From: Achromobacter sp. MFA1 R4
GTDB lineage: Bacteria > Pseudomonadota > Gammaproteobacteria > Burkholderiales > Burkholderiaceae_B
Length of the DNA: 64,000 bases
NCBI RefSeq assembly: GCF_900156745.1
Contig: NZ_LT707065.1
Location: 5,964,086 to 6,028,085 of the forward strand
Reading direction: 5' to 3'
The first letter of the stretch is position 1. Each line of letters starts with the position of its first letter. The notes beneath the pieces are model-generated. The model worked only from the letters and a program-made list of their open reading frames with translations, had not been told where the DNA came from and made no database searches. Below are positions 44,209 to 52,939 of this stretch, piece after piece. Made by a program: the position numbers and the translations under genes.

Positions 44209-44748
44209 ATGACTTCCCGTATCGACACCCCCGCCGCCACCAGCGCTTCGGGCGAAACCGCCGACGTTTTTGCCGGTATCCGCAAGGCGGTGGGCATGGT
44301 CCCCAATGCCTATGCGGCCATTGGCGCCTTGAGTACGCCGGCGCTCAAGGCCATGCTTTCCGCCGACGCGGTGCTTGCGCGTGGCGTGCTTTCCGCGCAG
44401 GACCGCGAAACCGTCAAACTGGTGGTGAGCGCGATCGCCGGCTGCGACTACTGCGTCGCGGCACACAGCCTGGCGGGAAAGGCGTCCGGCCTGTCCGTGG
44501 ACACGGTCCGCGCCATCAGGGCGCTGGAACCGACGGGCGACGCAAGGCGCGATGCGCTGATCGCGTTTGTACGACGCCTTCAGGAAGGCCAGGGCACGCT
44601 CGAAGCCGAGTCGCTCACGGCGTTGCGCGCAGCGGGCTTTCCGGACGAGGCAGTGGTGGATATTGCACTGGCCATCGCCGTGATCACGTTCACGAACGTC
44701 TTCAATCGCGTGAACGACACCACGGTGGATTTTCCGGACCTGAAGTGA
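44209..44748 (+). CDS. AhpD-like alkylhydroperoxidase / carboxymuconolactone decarboxylase family protein
   Basis: A 179-residue all-helical protein. It carries the complete AhpD motif EX11CX2CX3H: Glu67, Cys79, Cys82 and His86, within AGCDYCVAAHS. This is the catalytic set of AhpD-type peroxidases that reduce peroxides with a thiol partner. The second half (FPDEAVVDIALAIAVITFTNVFNRVNDT) is typical of the uncharacterised peroxidase-related subgroup. GGAACC precedes the ATG. Combined with the neighbouring pirin and SDR, a role in oxidative or electrophile stress is plausible. Confidence 0.9.
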   Translation: MTSRIDTPAATSASGETADVFAGIRKAVGMVPNAYAAIGALSTPALKAMLSADAVLARGVLSAQDRETVKLVVSAIAGCDYCVAAHSLAGKASGLSVDTVRAIRALEPTGDARRDALIAFVRRLQEGQGTLEAESLTALRAAGFPDEAVVDIALAIAVITFTNVFNRVNDTTVDFPDLK

Positions 44749-44774
44749 CGCGACAGGCCGAGCGCAGGCACAAG

Positions 44775-44822
44775 GCCGGGGACATCCGGGCTGGCGGCCC
44801 GCGGCCGCCCTCCGTCCCCGGC
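44775..44822. terminator. GCCGGGGAC/GTCCCCGGC cruciform-type hairpin after the AhpD-like gene
   Basis: A perfect 9-bp outer stem encloses an inner GGCGGC/GCCGCC hairpin, starting 26 bp after the stop codon. It has no T-run; probably a structured 3' end. Confidence 0.45.
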
Positions 44823-44839
44823 TAAGCGTTTGACCTAGA

Positions 44840-45760
44840 ATGCCGGCATCGCTTTCATGCGGCGCCGCCGCCAAAGACGTTGTGCCTCATCCTACGAAGA
44901 TCGTTTTTCCCGGCCGCCGCCGCTTCCGAGTTTGCGCGAACGTCGTACTGGGCCTGACGCTATCGATAATGGCTCACGCCCAGGCGCAGCCGGCGGCCCC
45001 CGCATCAGCCCCGGTCAAGGCCACCCAACCGCTAGGCGGCGCCTTTGAACTGGAAGACCAGCCGAATTCGAACCTTTACCGAATCAAGTACCGCGGCAAG
45101 CCTTACCGGCCGCTGAACGCATACCAGTTCATCCACGTCAGGGCGCTGGGCCCGACCCAGGGCGGCCAGCCGATGCTGCTGGCGGTGTCGAACGATTTCA
45201 TGGGCGTGGGCACGATCCTGATCGCGGTGCAGAACGACACGCCCCTTGCGCGCGTCCTGAGTCCCACCGTCGACGTGCGCGACCCGGACATGGGCCTGGC
45301 GCAGCCCGGGCGTCAGGACCTGCTGCTGTTCACCGCGGGTTCGCGGGCCTTGGTGACGTCGACCGGACAGGTGCTGTGGTTCGAGCACCTGCTGCCCAAG
45401 GAGTACCTGCGCTCAAGCCCGCTGCTGGTGTCGGTGTCGCCGGACAATCGCCATGGCGCCCTGCTGCTCGACAACGAGATCCGGCTCAGCGTGGCGGGCG
45501 AAGGCCCCTACGCTAGCGTCCCGTTCACCAGGGCGATGCAGCGCGAGGCCTTCAAGCCGGCGTGGGATCAGAGCCGTGCGCGTGCGCGCGCGGCGCTGGA
45601 CGAAGGCAAGCACATTGACCAGCGCCGCCTCCACGACAACCTGAAGGCGGAATGGATCAACCGGAATTTCCGATGGCAACAAGGCAAGGACGGCTGGCAA
45701 TTCATCGGCCAGGGCCTGAAGCCCGCCGCGCTTCCCGTGCAATCGAAGAAGGAGCAATGA
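44840..45760 (+). CDS. Exported protein of unknown function
   Basis: A 306-residue protein without a recognised domain. After an arginine-rich N-region a hydrophobic segment (about residues 32-48) ends with AHAQA, a likely signal peptidase I site, and an alanine/proline linker follows. The mature part is rich in beta-strand-like stretches (LLLFTAGSRALVTSTGQVLWFE, PLLVSVSPDNRHGALLLDN), reminiscent of repeated blade-like units, and it ends in a charged helix. The first ATG gives a long N-region; a later start may be used. One base separates its stop from the next gene, a lipoprotein, so the two are very likely an operon. Confidence 0.65.
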   Translation: MPASLSCGAAAKDVVPHPTKIVFPGRRRFRVCANVVLGLTLSIMAHAQAQPAAPASAPVKATQPLGGAFELEDQPNSNLYRIKYRGKPYRPLNAYQFIHVRALGPTQGGQPMLLAVSNDFMGVGTILIAVQNDTPLARVLSPTVDVRDPDMGLAQPGRQDLLLFTAGSRALVTSTGQVLWFEHLLPKEYLRSSPLLVSVSPDNRHGALLLDNEIRLSVAGEGPYASVPFTRAMQREAFKPAWDQSRARARAALDEGKHIDQRRLHDNLKAEWINRNFRWQQGKDGWQFIGQGLKPAALPVQSKKEQ

Positions 45761-45761
45761 G

Positions 45762-46424
45762 ATGAGGCCGATTCCCGCGGTTCATTGCTGGCGCTGGCTG
45801 GCGCTCGGGTGCGCCGCGGCGCTTGCCGGCTGCGCAACCCACGCCGACGTATATGAACGACACGTCCGCGCCGAAGACGCCAACCCGGCGGACGTGGTGC
45901 TGACGCTGGACGTGGCGTTTGCTCAGGCGCCCGACTACGATCCTCAGACGATCGAGTACGGATCGAAGGTAAAGGTGGTGGAATACGCCGGCTATCCCAG
46001 CATCGACGTTCCGTTCTACCAGAAGGGCATGGGCCTGGACCTGGGCGTGCTGGGCGATCCGCGGACGTTGCTGGCCTTGCCGTATCCGTCGCCCACGACG
46101 CGGACCACGTCCGCGCAACTGAAGATCTTCGGCGAACGCCTGGACGCCACGCACTACCGGTTCGTCGTCTTGCCACGGCCGGGGTGGACCAGCACGAACA
46201 GCTTCCAGGTGGAGTTCGCCATCAACGGCCGACGCGAGGGCATGACGTTCGCCTACAGCACGAAGACCGTGTGCGAAAGCCGCTTCGACGTGACCACGCC
46301 GACGTACGGGTTCGGGATGTCGGTCGCGGCGGGTTTCCCGGGCGGCAAGCCCGGCTGCTTGAAGGCCTGCGACGCGCGGCCCGGCTACCCGGGGCATTGC
46401 GCCTTCTTTTCCGGCGTCGAATAA
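45762..46424 (+). CDS. Outer-membrane-type lipoprotein of unknown function
   Basis: A 220-residue protein with a lipoprotein signal peptide: a hydrophobic core followed by the lipobox LAGC at about residue 24. The mature part contains four further cysteines near the C-terminus (KPGCLKACDARPGYPGHC region and an earlier TVCES), which could form two disulfides. No family is recognised. It starts one base after the previous exported-protein gene and is the last gene of that pair. Confidence 0.68.
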   Translation: MRPIPAVHCWRWLALGCAAALAGCATHADVYERHVRAEDANPADVVLTLDVAFAQAPDYDPQTIEYGSKVKVVEYAGYPSIDVPFYQKGMGLDLGVLGDPRTLLALPYPSPTTRTTSAQLKIFGERLDATHYRFVVLPRPGWTSTNSFQVEFAINGRREGMTFAYSTKTVCESRFDVTTPTYGFGMSVAAGFPGGKPGCLKACDARPGYPGHCAFFSGVE

Positions 46425-46469
46425 ACGTGAATCGGCCGACGCGTCGCGGGCCTTAGTCCGATAGGGTGA

Positions 46470-46541
46470 TCCGTCCTGATCCACGCGGCGGCGGGCGGCG
46501 TGGATGTGGTGATCGACTTTATCGGCGTGCCGCAATCCCGC
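46470..46541 (+). pseudogene. Remnant of a zinc-type alcohol dehydrogenase/quinone oxidoreductase gene with internal deletion
   Basis: In one frame this 72-bp stretch reads SVLIHAAAGGV followed directly by DVVIDFIGVPQS. The first phrase is the Rossmann start of medium-chain dehydrogenase/quinone oxidoreductases, and the second is a strand that normally lies 60-70 residues later in the same domain. An in-frame stop precedes the first phrase. This looks like a decayed gene with most of the cofactor domain removed. It is very short, so chance similarity is possible. Confidence 0.4.
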
Positions 46542-46546
46542 CTCAC

Positions 46547-46574
46547 GTCCGCATGCCGGTCACGGCATGCGGAC
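46547..46574. terminator. Perfect 12-bp stem hairpin GTCCGCATGCCG-GTCA-CGGCATGCGGAC
   Basis: It lies between the convergent lipoprotein and hydrolase genes, 12 bp from the hydrolase stop. No T-run follows on either strand. A second dyad (ATCCACGC/GCGTGGAT, 46479-46505) lies within the dehydrogenase remnant. Confidence 0.55.
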
Positions 46575-46586
46575 ACGGGCCACGCA

Positions 46587-47615
46587 TCACCCCTTCGGGG
46601 CGGGCAATGCCTTGAGCAGCGCTTCGTTGAACCGCGTCGAATCCTGCACCTGCGGGGAATGGCCGAGGTCGGGCCAGACGACGAGGGTGGCATTGGGGAT
46701 GGCTTTGGCGGCCTTGGGCGCCAGCGCGGCGTAGTTGCCCAGGCGCTTGGCCACTTCGGGTGGGGCGGCGTCCTTGCCGGGAGCCGTGTTGTCCTTTTCG
46801 CCGATGAGCAGCGTGGTGGGCACGGCGATCTGGCCGAATTCATGGACGACCGGCTGGGTATACAACATGTCGTAAGTGAGGGCCTGGTTCCAGGCGACGC
46901 GCTCGCGCCCTTCGCCCTGCAGCATGCCAGCGGCCATGAGAACCCACTTGTCGTAGTCGTCGCGCCATTGGCCGGCGTAGTAAGTGCCGAGCTGGTATTT
47001 CTTCATGCCGTCGAAGTTGGCTTTGAGCTCGCGCTGGTACCAGTCGTCGATGCTGCGGTACGGCACCCCTTCCTGTTTCCAGTCTTCGAGCCCGATGGGG
47101 TTGACGAGCACCAGGGCTTCGGTTTGCGGGCCGTACATGAGCGCATAGCGCGCAGCCAGCATGCCGCCCATGGAGTGGCCGACGATGCTCGCGCGATCGA
47201 TTTTCAAATGGTCGAGCAGCGCGTGCGTGTTGGCGGCGAGTTGGTGAAACGAAAACTGATAGGCCTGCGGCTTGTCGGATTTGCAAAAGCCGATCTGGTC
47301 GGGCACCACGACGCGATAGCCGGCCTGGCTCAGTGCGGCGATGCTGGCCTCCCAGGTGGCGCCGCAGAAGTTCTTGCCATGCATGAGCACGACGGTCTTG
47401 CCATTGGGCTTGGCGGCGGCCACGTCCATGTAGGCCATCGAGAGCTTCTGGCCCTGCGTGTCCAGCGAGATGCGCTTGACCTCGTGCGGATACGCGAAAC
47501 GCTCCAGATTGGGACCGTAGTCAGGCACCTTGGGCGCGTCCGCCGCGATGGCGCTGCCCGCAAGCGCGACACCGGCGCAGAACGCAGCCAGCCGAAGAGG
47601 TTGTGATCGTGTCAT
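46587..47615 (-). CDS. Exported alpha/beta-hydrolase
   Basis: A 342-residue alpha/beta-hydrolase with a signal peptide (cleavage near SAIAA at residue 25). The core shows an oxyanion HGKNFCGATW segment, the nucleophile elbow GHSMGG, and a catalytic histidine in PDLGHSPQ near the C-terminus. The arrangement is that of haloperoxidase/epoxide-hydrolase-like lipases secreted to the periplasm. The substrate is unknown. It is transcribed towards the lipoprotein gene and is followed by hairpins at 46547-46574. It starts 77 bp after the end of the diguanylate cyclase gene on the same strand. Confidence 0.88.
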   Translation of the reverse strand: MTRSQPLRLAAFCAGVALAGSAIAADAPKVPDYGPNLERFAYPHEVKRISLDTQGQKLSMAYMDVAAAKPNGKTVVLMHGKNFCGATWEASIAALSQAGYRVVVPDQIGFCKSDKPQAYQFSFHQLAANTHALLDHLKIDRASIVGHSMGGMLAARYALMYGPQTEALVLVNPIGLEDWKQEGVPYRSIDDWYQRELKANFDGMKKYQLGTYYAGQWRDDYDKWVLMAAGMLQGEGRERVAWNQALTYDMLYTQPVVHEFGQIAVPTTLLIGEKDNTAPGKDAAPPEVAKRLGNYAALAPKAAKAIPNATLVVWPDLGHSPQVQDSTRFNEALLKALPAPKG

Positions 47616-47692
47616 GCGTGTGACTCCTGTTATGGCGCCGGCCCGCTGCCAGCGCTGTACAAGAGGGACAGCAAGAACGGGACCTGGGTTCC

Positions 47693-48943
47693 TCAGGAAT
47701 GCGCGCCGGCCAGTTCGATGTCGGCCGCTGGCAGGCCGTGAGGCGCGGTTGCCAGCTCCACCCGGTTGCGCCCCGCGGCCTTTCCTCTATAAAGCGCGGA
47801 ATCGGCCTGTCGAAGCGCCTCGTCCAGGCCCTGCGCCCCGTGAAAGCGGGATGACACACCGATCGTGACCGTGCAGCGCAGCGGTTTGTCGACGCCCGCG
47901 ACGTTGATCGGCTGCTCTTCGACGCTGACACGTAACCGCTCTGCCAGTTGCATCACATCCGCGACATCCGCTTCCAGGATGATGGCGACAAATTCCTCTC
48001 CCCCAAACCGGCCTGTCAGGTCGCCGCGACGCACGGTGGCGCGCAGCAGATTGGCGACGTGGCGGATCACCTCGTCGCCCGCCTGGTGACCATGACTGTC
48101 ATTGATCCGCTTGAAATGGTCGACGTCCAATTCCAGCAGATAGACGGGTGCGGCATTTCGGGCGTTGAAATACTGGGTCAGCGCGTCTGAAAGCCCTCGG
48201 CGATTGAACAGGTCCGTCAGGGGATCGCGCGCCGCCATATTGCGCAGGCTGTCGGTCAGCCGGCGCAGGACGAGCCAGACAATGGAGGGCGGCACGATGG
48301 TGGCAAGGGTCGACATGTAGATGTAGAAAATCATCTGGAAGCGGCTGTCCATGTGCAGCGCGTCCAGGCCGCCATCCACGATCTTCAGAAATTTCAATGC
48401 GTTCAGAACACAGATTCCGCCGATCAGCAACGCGAAAAAGATCATCTCGCCGAACAAGTCTTTGGCGAACGTGCGCCCTCCGTAGAGCACGGTGACGGTC
48501 ATCGCAAAGAAAAGCAGCGTCGCCGACGCCGCAAGCATGGCGTAGCGCGCCTCCGGCCCGCTTTGCGCTTGCACCCACCACTGGGCAACGCCATAAACCA
48601 CGCAGAACACAATCAAAGGCCGCCATAACCGAACCTGATGCCCGAAGAACCGCATGGCGCCGAGCACGTAGGCGATGGGGGCCGCCAGCGTCAGGCAGTG
48701 ATTGACGACGCTCATCGCACTCCAGGCGGGGCCGCCTTCAACCAGTTGCAGAATATAGGCCCCCGCCAGCAGCAGATTGCCCACGGCAAAGACATCCATC
48801 CCCATCCTGTTGCCAGGCAGGCGACGGCTGATAAGCAAAAACATGCCGGAAAAGCACAACAGGTGTGCGCACAGCATGCCGACTAGCGTGGAGGCAACCA
48901 TGAGATGAACGTCGAGAGGGAAGCAGATTTCCAGTACCGGCAC
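47693..48943 (-). CDS. Membrane diguanylate cyclase (GGDEF)
   Basis: A 416-residue protein with six or seven transmembrane helices in the first 230 residues and a C-terminal GGDEF domain. The active-site motif is GGEEF in GRFGGEEFVAI, preceded by RRGD five residues upstream, a complete RxxD inhibitory site. It should therefore be an active, product-inhibited synthase of c-di-GMP responding to a membrane signal. The GTG at 48943 gives the longest frame; ATG 48901, 14 codons later, is an equally good start, and neither has a convincing ribosome-binding site. It is one of two c-di-GMP genes here, besides rpfR. Confidence 0.85.
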   Translation of the reverse strand: MPVLEICFPLDVHLMVASTLVGMLCAHLLCFSGMFLLISRRLPGNRMGMDVFAVGNLLLAGAYILQLVEGGPAWSAMSVVNHCLTLAAPIAYVLGAMRFFGHQVRLWRPLIVFCVVYGVAQWWVQAQSGPEARYAMLAASATLLFFAMTVTVLYGGRTFAKDLFGEMIFFALLIGGICVLNALKFLKIVDGGLDALHMDSRFQMIFYIYMSTLATIVPPSIVWLVLRRLTDSLRNMAARDPLTDLFNRRGLSDALTQYFNARNAAPVYLLELDVDHFKRINDSHGHQAGDEVIRHVANLLRATVRRGDLTGRFGGEEFVAIILEADVADVMQLAERLRVSVEEQPINVAGVDKPLRCTVTIGVSSRFHGAQGLDEALRQADSALYRGKAAGRNRVELATAPHGLPAADIELAGAHS

Positions 48944-49151
48944 GATCAGGCCGTGCCAAGCGAAGCATTAACCGAGGAAATGTCAGCCAGGTCAAGGGGA
49001 GCTTTTGAATTGGCGAATGCTGGGTGCGCCGGACGTTATCCGGAAGAATTGTGCCGGAAGAATGTCGACGCCTTTCCGTCAGGACGGCCAGAAACATGCC
49101 AACCAACCTGCGTGCATCCGGCTCGGGCTTCCCGCAGTTGGGCCCAACACA

Positions 49152-49436
49152 TTAATCTTGCCGTCGCCTCGACCGGAAGGTCGCCCATCGCATTCCCAAG
49201 CCGATCACGGCCGTTACCAACAGCATCGTAAGAACGGCCGCCCCAAGCACGACGGAATATTCCACGTCGGCAGCCTGTTCACAGCACCCGATTTCGACAT
49301 TTCGCTCTACTTGCTCCCAGATCCAACGAGGGATGGGATTCCAGGCATCGGGGCTGCGAATCCAAACGTAGGCCAATGCCAGGCTGGATAGGGTCAACCA
49401 CACCAGCAGCGCCAGGCATTGCAAAAGTCGTCGCAT
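49152..49436 (-). CDS. Small two-helix membrane protein, unknown function
   Basis: A 94-residue protein with two hydrophobic segments (about residues 4-24 and 62-84) separated by a polar loop with a CC pair and several tryptophans ([16 protein letters not shown]). The ATG at 49436 follows GGAG at 8-bp spacing, which sets the start; the longer frame upstream reads through non-coding DNA. No family is recognised. The 208 bp between it and the cyclase gene contain no recognised feature. Confidence 0.6.
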   Translation of the reverse strand: MRRLLQCLALLVWLTLSSLALAYVWIRSPDAWNPIPRWIWEQVERNVEIGCCEQAADVEYSVVLGAAVLTMLLVTAVIGLGMRWATFRSRRRQD

Positions 49437-49632
49437 TAATTCACTCCGCCACATCGGACATTTACGATTCCATAGGCCTTCAAACTGTGGGGCGTTAGCT
49501 TGCCTGGCAGATGGCGCCGAAAATATCAGTGCTGTCCGAAAAGCCAACACTGCGCCATTCCGGCGTACGCTGAGAAGTGTTGTGGGCGTCCGTCACGCCC
49601 GCAGCCGCATTCACGCCATGAGGATCAAAATC

Positions 49633-50151
49633 ATGCCCACCACCCTGCGCGCCCTGCGCTCCGACATTACAAAACTCCAAGTCGACGCCATCGTCAACGC
49701 CGCCAACTCCTCGCTGCTGGGCGGCGGTGGCGTCGATGGCGCCATCCATCGCGCCGCGGGGCCGGATCTGGTGCATGAGTGCCGGCTGCTGGGGGGCTGC
49801 AAGACGGGCGATGCGAAGGTGACCGGCGCCTATCGGCTGTCGGCTCGCTACATCATTCATACCGTGGGGCCGGTCTGGAGAGGCGGCGACAGCGGGGAGC
49901 CGGCGTTGCTGGCAAGCTGCTATCGCCGGTGCATCGATCTGGCGCAAGACAGGGCGGTCGCCTCGATTGCCTTTCCCAGCATCAGCACGGGCATATATGG
50001 CTATCCCATCGATCTGGCGGCGCAGGTGGCGTTCAACACCATCCGCGAAAGCCTGTCGCGGGATTCGCCTGTGCAGGAGGTCATCTTTTGCTGTTTCTCG
50101 ACCGAAGACCTGATGCACTATGAGCGCCTGTTGAACGCCCCGCTTGCCTGA
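49633..50151 (+). CDS. Macrodomain O-acetyl-ADP-ribose deacetylase, YmdB-like
   Basis: A 172-residue single macrodomain. The ADP-ribose-binding motifs are intact: [33 protein letters not shown] at about 11-43 and the diphosphate-binding [11 protein letters not shown] near 119-129. Proteins of this type remove acetyl or ADP-ribosyl groups from ADP-ribose derivatives and modulate RNase III in E. coli. The ATG at 49633 follows GAGGATC at 7-bp spacing and is preferred to upstream ATGs at 49582 and 49618. Confidence 0.93.
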   Translation: MPTTLRALRSDITKLQVDAIVNAANSSLLGGGGVDGAIHRAAGPDLVHECRLLGGCKTGDAKVTGAYRLSARYIIHTVGPVWRGGDSGEPALLASCYRRCIDLAQDRAVASIAFPSISTGIYGYPIDLAAQVAFNTIRESLSRDSPVQEVIFCCFSTEDLMHYERLLNAPLA

Positions 50152-50158
50152 CGCGTCC

Positions 50159-50788
50159 CTAGTCCAGGCGCCGCCACACGCTCGCCAGCCAGGGCTGCTG
50201 TTCACGCGGCAGGCCGTCGGGCCGGTAGTAATGCTCCAGCTCCTCGAATCCGGCCGCTTCCATCAAGGCGCGCCAGCCGTCCAGGTCGTGATAGGCCCCA
50301 TAGCGCCCGCGATTCCATCCTTCCTGATTGCCGCCCCGGGGGTTGGAGCTGAACAGCACGCCGCGCGGCCGCAATGCCGCGCGCAGTTCGCGCAGCACGC
50401 GGGGAAGCTCCTGCCCGGGCACATGAAATAGCACGGCGTTGGCGAAAATGCCGTCGAACCGGGCCGCCGGAAGCTCGAGTTGCAGGAAGTCCTGCTCCCA
50501 GACCTCGCATCCGCTTGCCGCGCGCGCCATCTGCACGAACCGCGGCGTGCCGTCCACGCCCACGGGCCGATGCCCCATGGCCAGGAAGGTTTTCAGGTCG
50601 CGCCCCGGACCGCAGCCCAGGTCCAGGATGTCGTAGGGCGGCTGCCCTTCGATGTGCCGCAGCAAGGCCGCGATGTTCTGGCTGACATCGTGGTCCCGCG
50701 TGCCGGCTTCGAACGACTCGGCGTTCTCTTCGTAGTGGGCCAGCGTCAGGGAGGTAATCTTGGCGAGGTCTTCGGGGTCCAGGTGCAT
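50159..50788 (-). CDS. Class I SAM-dependent methyltransferase
   Basis: A protein of about 209 residues with SAM motif I ILDLGCGPGRDLKTFL, a VDGTPRFVQMA acidic-loop region, and a DGIFANAVLFHVP motif IV. It has the compact form of UbiE/Tam-like small-molecule methyltransferases; the acceptor is unknown. Start choice is uncertain: ATG 50788 begins just before the conserved helix; ATGs at 50803 and 50848 are possible. None has a clear ribosome-binding site. It converges with the macrodomain gene 7 bp away. Confidence 0.86.
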   Translation of the reverse strand: MHLDPEDLAKITSLTLAHYEENAESFEAGTRDHDVSQNIAALLRHIEGQPPYDILDLGCGPGRDLKTFLAMGHRPVGVDGTPRFVQMARAASGCEVWEQDFLQLELPAARFDGIFANAVLFHVPGQELPRVLRELRAALRPRGVLFSSNPRGGNQEGWNRGRYGAYHDLDGWRALMEAAGFEELEHYYRPDGLPREQQPWLASVWRRLD

Positions 50789-50878
50789 GGGGCGATTGTG
50801 CATGAAATGGCGCGGGCCGGCGAGGCGGCGGGCGTCGTTCAGGGGCACCGCGACTGCCGGAAAGACGGCCGTCCCAGC

Positions 50879-51784
50879 TCAGGGAAACGGCCGCGCCTTG
50901 ATGAAATCGATCAGCGCCTTGAGCGGCGACGGCACCAGGCGGCGCCCGGAGTAGTAAAGAAACGGCCCCGAAAACCGCGGCCACCACGGCTGCAGCACCG
51001 GCTCCAGCGCCCCGCTTTCGAAGTGCGGACGCAGCCAGTCCTCGAACAGATACATGACGCCCACGCCGGCAATAGCCGCATCCACGGCAAGGTCCACCGC
51101 GCCGCCGATCTGCACGACCAGCGGCCCCGTCGCGTCGATGCGCACCGACTCCCCGTCCCGCTCGAATTCCCAGGCCGGCATGGCCCCGCTGGGAAAGCGG
51201 CCGCGCAGGCAGGCGTGCTGCATCAGGTCGCCGGGATGCGCGGGACGCCCTCGCCGGTCCAGGTACGCGGGCGAGGCGCCGGCCGCAAAGCGCTGGACGC
51301 GCGGACCGATGGGCACCGCGATCATGTCCTGTTCCAGCCGGTCGTCGTAGCGGATGCCGGCGTCGCAGCCGGCCGCCAGTACGTCGACGAAACTCTCCTC
51401 GGCCACGACCTCCAGGCGGATGTCGGGATACGCCGCCAGGAAGTCGGGAACGAGGGACGGCAGCACCAGCCGCGAAGCGCTCAGCGGCACGTTGAGCCTG
51501 AGCGTGCCCGCCGGCTTGTCGCGAAAGCCATTGACGGCGTCCAGCGCCGCCTCCACTTCCGTCAGCGCGGGCGCCAGCCGGCTCAACAGTTCCTGCCCCG
51601 CTTGCGTCAGCGCCACGGAGCGCGTCGTCCGGTTGAACAGCCGCACGCCAAGCTGCGCCTCCAGCCGCCGCACCGTGTCGCTGAGCCGCGAGGCGCTGGT
51701 GCCCGTGGTCCGGGCCGCCCCCCGGAAACCCTGGGCGCGCGCCACCGCGACGAAGGCATGGAGGTCATCGAGATCGGTCGCCAT
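50879..51784 (-). CDS. LysR-family transcriptional regulator
   Basis: A 301-residue LysR protein with an N-terminal HTH (about 1-60; FRGAARTTGTSASRLSDTVRRLEAQLG) and an effector domain that contains a DAGIRYDDRLEQDMIAV strand typical of the CrgA-like subgroup. It is divergent from the aldo-keto reductase gene over 106 bp and probably controls it. The methyltransferase gene lies downstream on the same strand. Confidence 0.92.
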   Translation of the reverse strand: MATDLDDLHAFVAVARAQGFRGAARTTGTSASRLSDTVRRLEAQLGVRLFNRTTRSVALTQAGQELLSRLAPALTEVEAALDAVNGFRDKPAGTLRLNVPLSASRLVLPSLVPDFLAAYPDIRLEVVAEESFVDVLAAGCDAGIRYDDRLEQDMIAVPIGPRVQRFAAGASPAYLDRRGRPAHPGDLMQHACLRGRFPSGAMPAWEFERDGESVRIDATGPLVVQIGGAVDLAVDAAIAGVGVMYLFEDWLRPHFESGALEPVLQPWWPRFSGPFLYYSGRRLVPSPLKALIDFIKARPFP

Positions 51785-51890
51785 TGTTCAGAATTCCGTA
51801 CAAGCCGTCCGGATTGTATTGGCTTATCAGCGTATGCCGGAAGCTCTATCGTGTGTCCGTACCCACATTTCACCGGAACAGGAACCCCAC

Positions 51891-52769
51891 ATGTCCCATC
51901 TCCAAGACAGCGGCACTTACCCCCTGGGCTCGCGCCAGGTCCATCGGCTTGGCTACGGCGCGATGCAGCTCGCCGGCCCCGGCGTCTTCGGACCGCCCAA
52001 GGATCGCGATGCGGCGATCGCCGTGCTGCGCGAGGCCGTGGCCGCCGGGGTCGACCATATCGACACCAGCGACTTCTATGGCCCCCACATCACCAATCAG
52101 CTCATCAAGGAGGCGCTTGCCCCCTACCCCGACGATCTGGTGATCGTGACCAAGGTGGGCGCGGTGCGCGGCGACGATGCCTCCTGGAATCCCGCCTTCT
52201 CGCCCGAGCAACTGACCCGCGCCGTCCACGACAACCTGCGCAACCTGGGCCGCGACGTGCTGGACGTGGTCAACCTGCGCGCCATGTTTGACGTGCACGG
52301 GCCGGCCGAAGGTTCCATCGAGGAGCCGCTCTCCGTGCTGGCCGGCCTGCAGCAGCAAGGGCTCATCCGCCACATCGGCCTGAGCAACGTCACGCCGACC
52401 CAGGTGGCCCAGGGCCGCCGGATCTGCGAAATCGTCTGCGTGCAGAACCAGTACAACGTGGCCCACCGGGGCGACGATGCCCTGATCGACGACCTGGCCC
52501 GCGAGGGAATCGCCTACGTGCCGTTCTTTCCGCTGGGCGGCTTCAGCCCATTGCAGTCGTCCATTCTCAACGATGCGGCAGCGCGGATCGGCGCGACGCC
52601 CATGCAGACGGCGCTGGCGTGGCTGTTGCGGCGTGCGCCGAATATCTTGCTGATACCGGGCACGTCATCGACCGGCCATCTGCGGGAGAATATGGCGGCG
52701 GGGTCGTTGCGATTGCCGGAGGATGTGGCGAGGGCGCTGGATGACATAGCGGCCCACGAACCGGCTTGA
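51891..52769 (+). CDS. Aldo-keto reductase
   Basis: A 292-residue TIM-barrel oxidoreductase. Three of the four catalytic residues are clear: Asp58 and Tyr63 in HIDTSDFYGPH and Lys88 in IVTKVG. The position that holds histidine in classical enzymes reads VVNLRAM, with Asn, as in the YdbC-like subgroup, so it may prefer unusual carbonyls. The NADPH-binding end has LLIPGTSSTGHLRENM. Start 51891 follows AGGAAC. It is divergent from a LysR regulator, its likely controller. Confidence 0.9.
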   Translation: MSHLQDSGTYPLGSRQVHRLGYGAMQLAGPGVFGPPKDRDAAIAVLREAVAAGVDHIDTSDFYGPHITNQLIKEALAPYPDDLVIVTKVGAVRGDDASWNPAFSPEQLTRAVHDNLRNLGRDVLDVVNLRAMFDVHGPAEGSIEEPLSVLAGLQQQGLIRHIGLSNVTPTQVAQGRRICEIVCVQNQYNVAHRGDDALIDDLAREGIAYVPFFPLGGFSPLQSSILNDAAARIGATPMQTALAWLLRRAPNILLIPGTSSTGHLRENMAAGSLRLPEDVARALDDIAAHEPA

Positions 52770-52875
52770 GTGCGAGCCCGTCAACGCCGCGGGAGGCATT
52801 GGAGCGGCGGGATGCCGCGAAGTCGCAGGTGGGCGGCTACTCGCGCATGACCTGACGAGGCCGACGGAGACGGCC

Positions 52876-52903
52876 CCGCCCTAATGGCGGTTTACGTTTT
52901 TAC
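52876..52903 (+). terminator. CCGCC-CTAAT-GGCGG hairpin with T-rich tail after the aldo-keto reductase
   Basis: A 5-bp GC stem with a TTTACGTTTTT tail lies about 107 bp after the stop codon. It marks the change from GC-rich core DNA to the AT-richer toxin island. Confidence 0.5.
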
Positions 52904-52939
52904 CCTATGCACTGCCGTTGACTCCGCTCGGCGAGGCAA

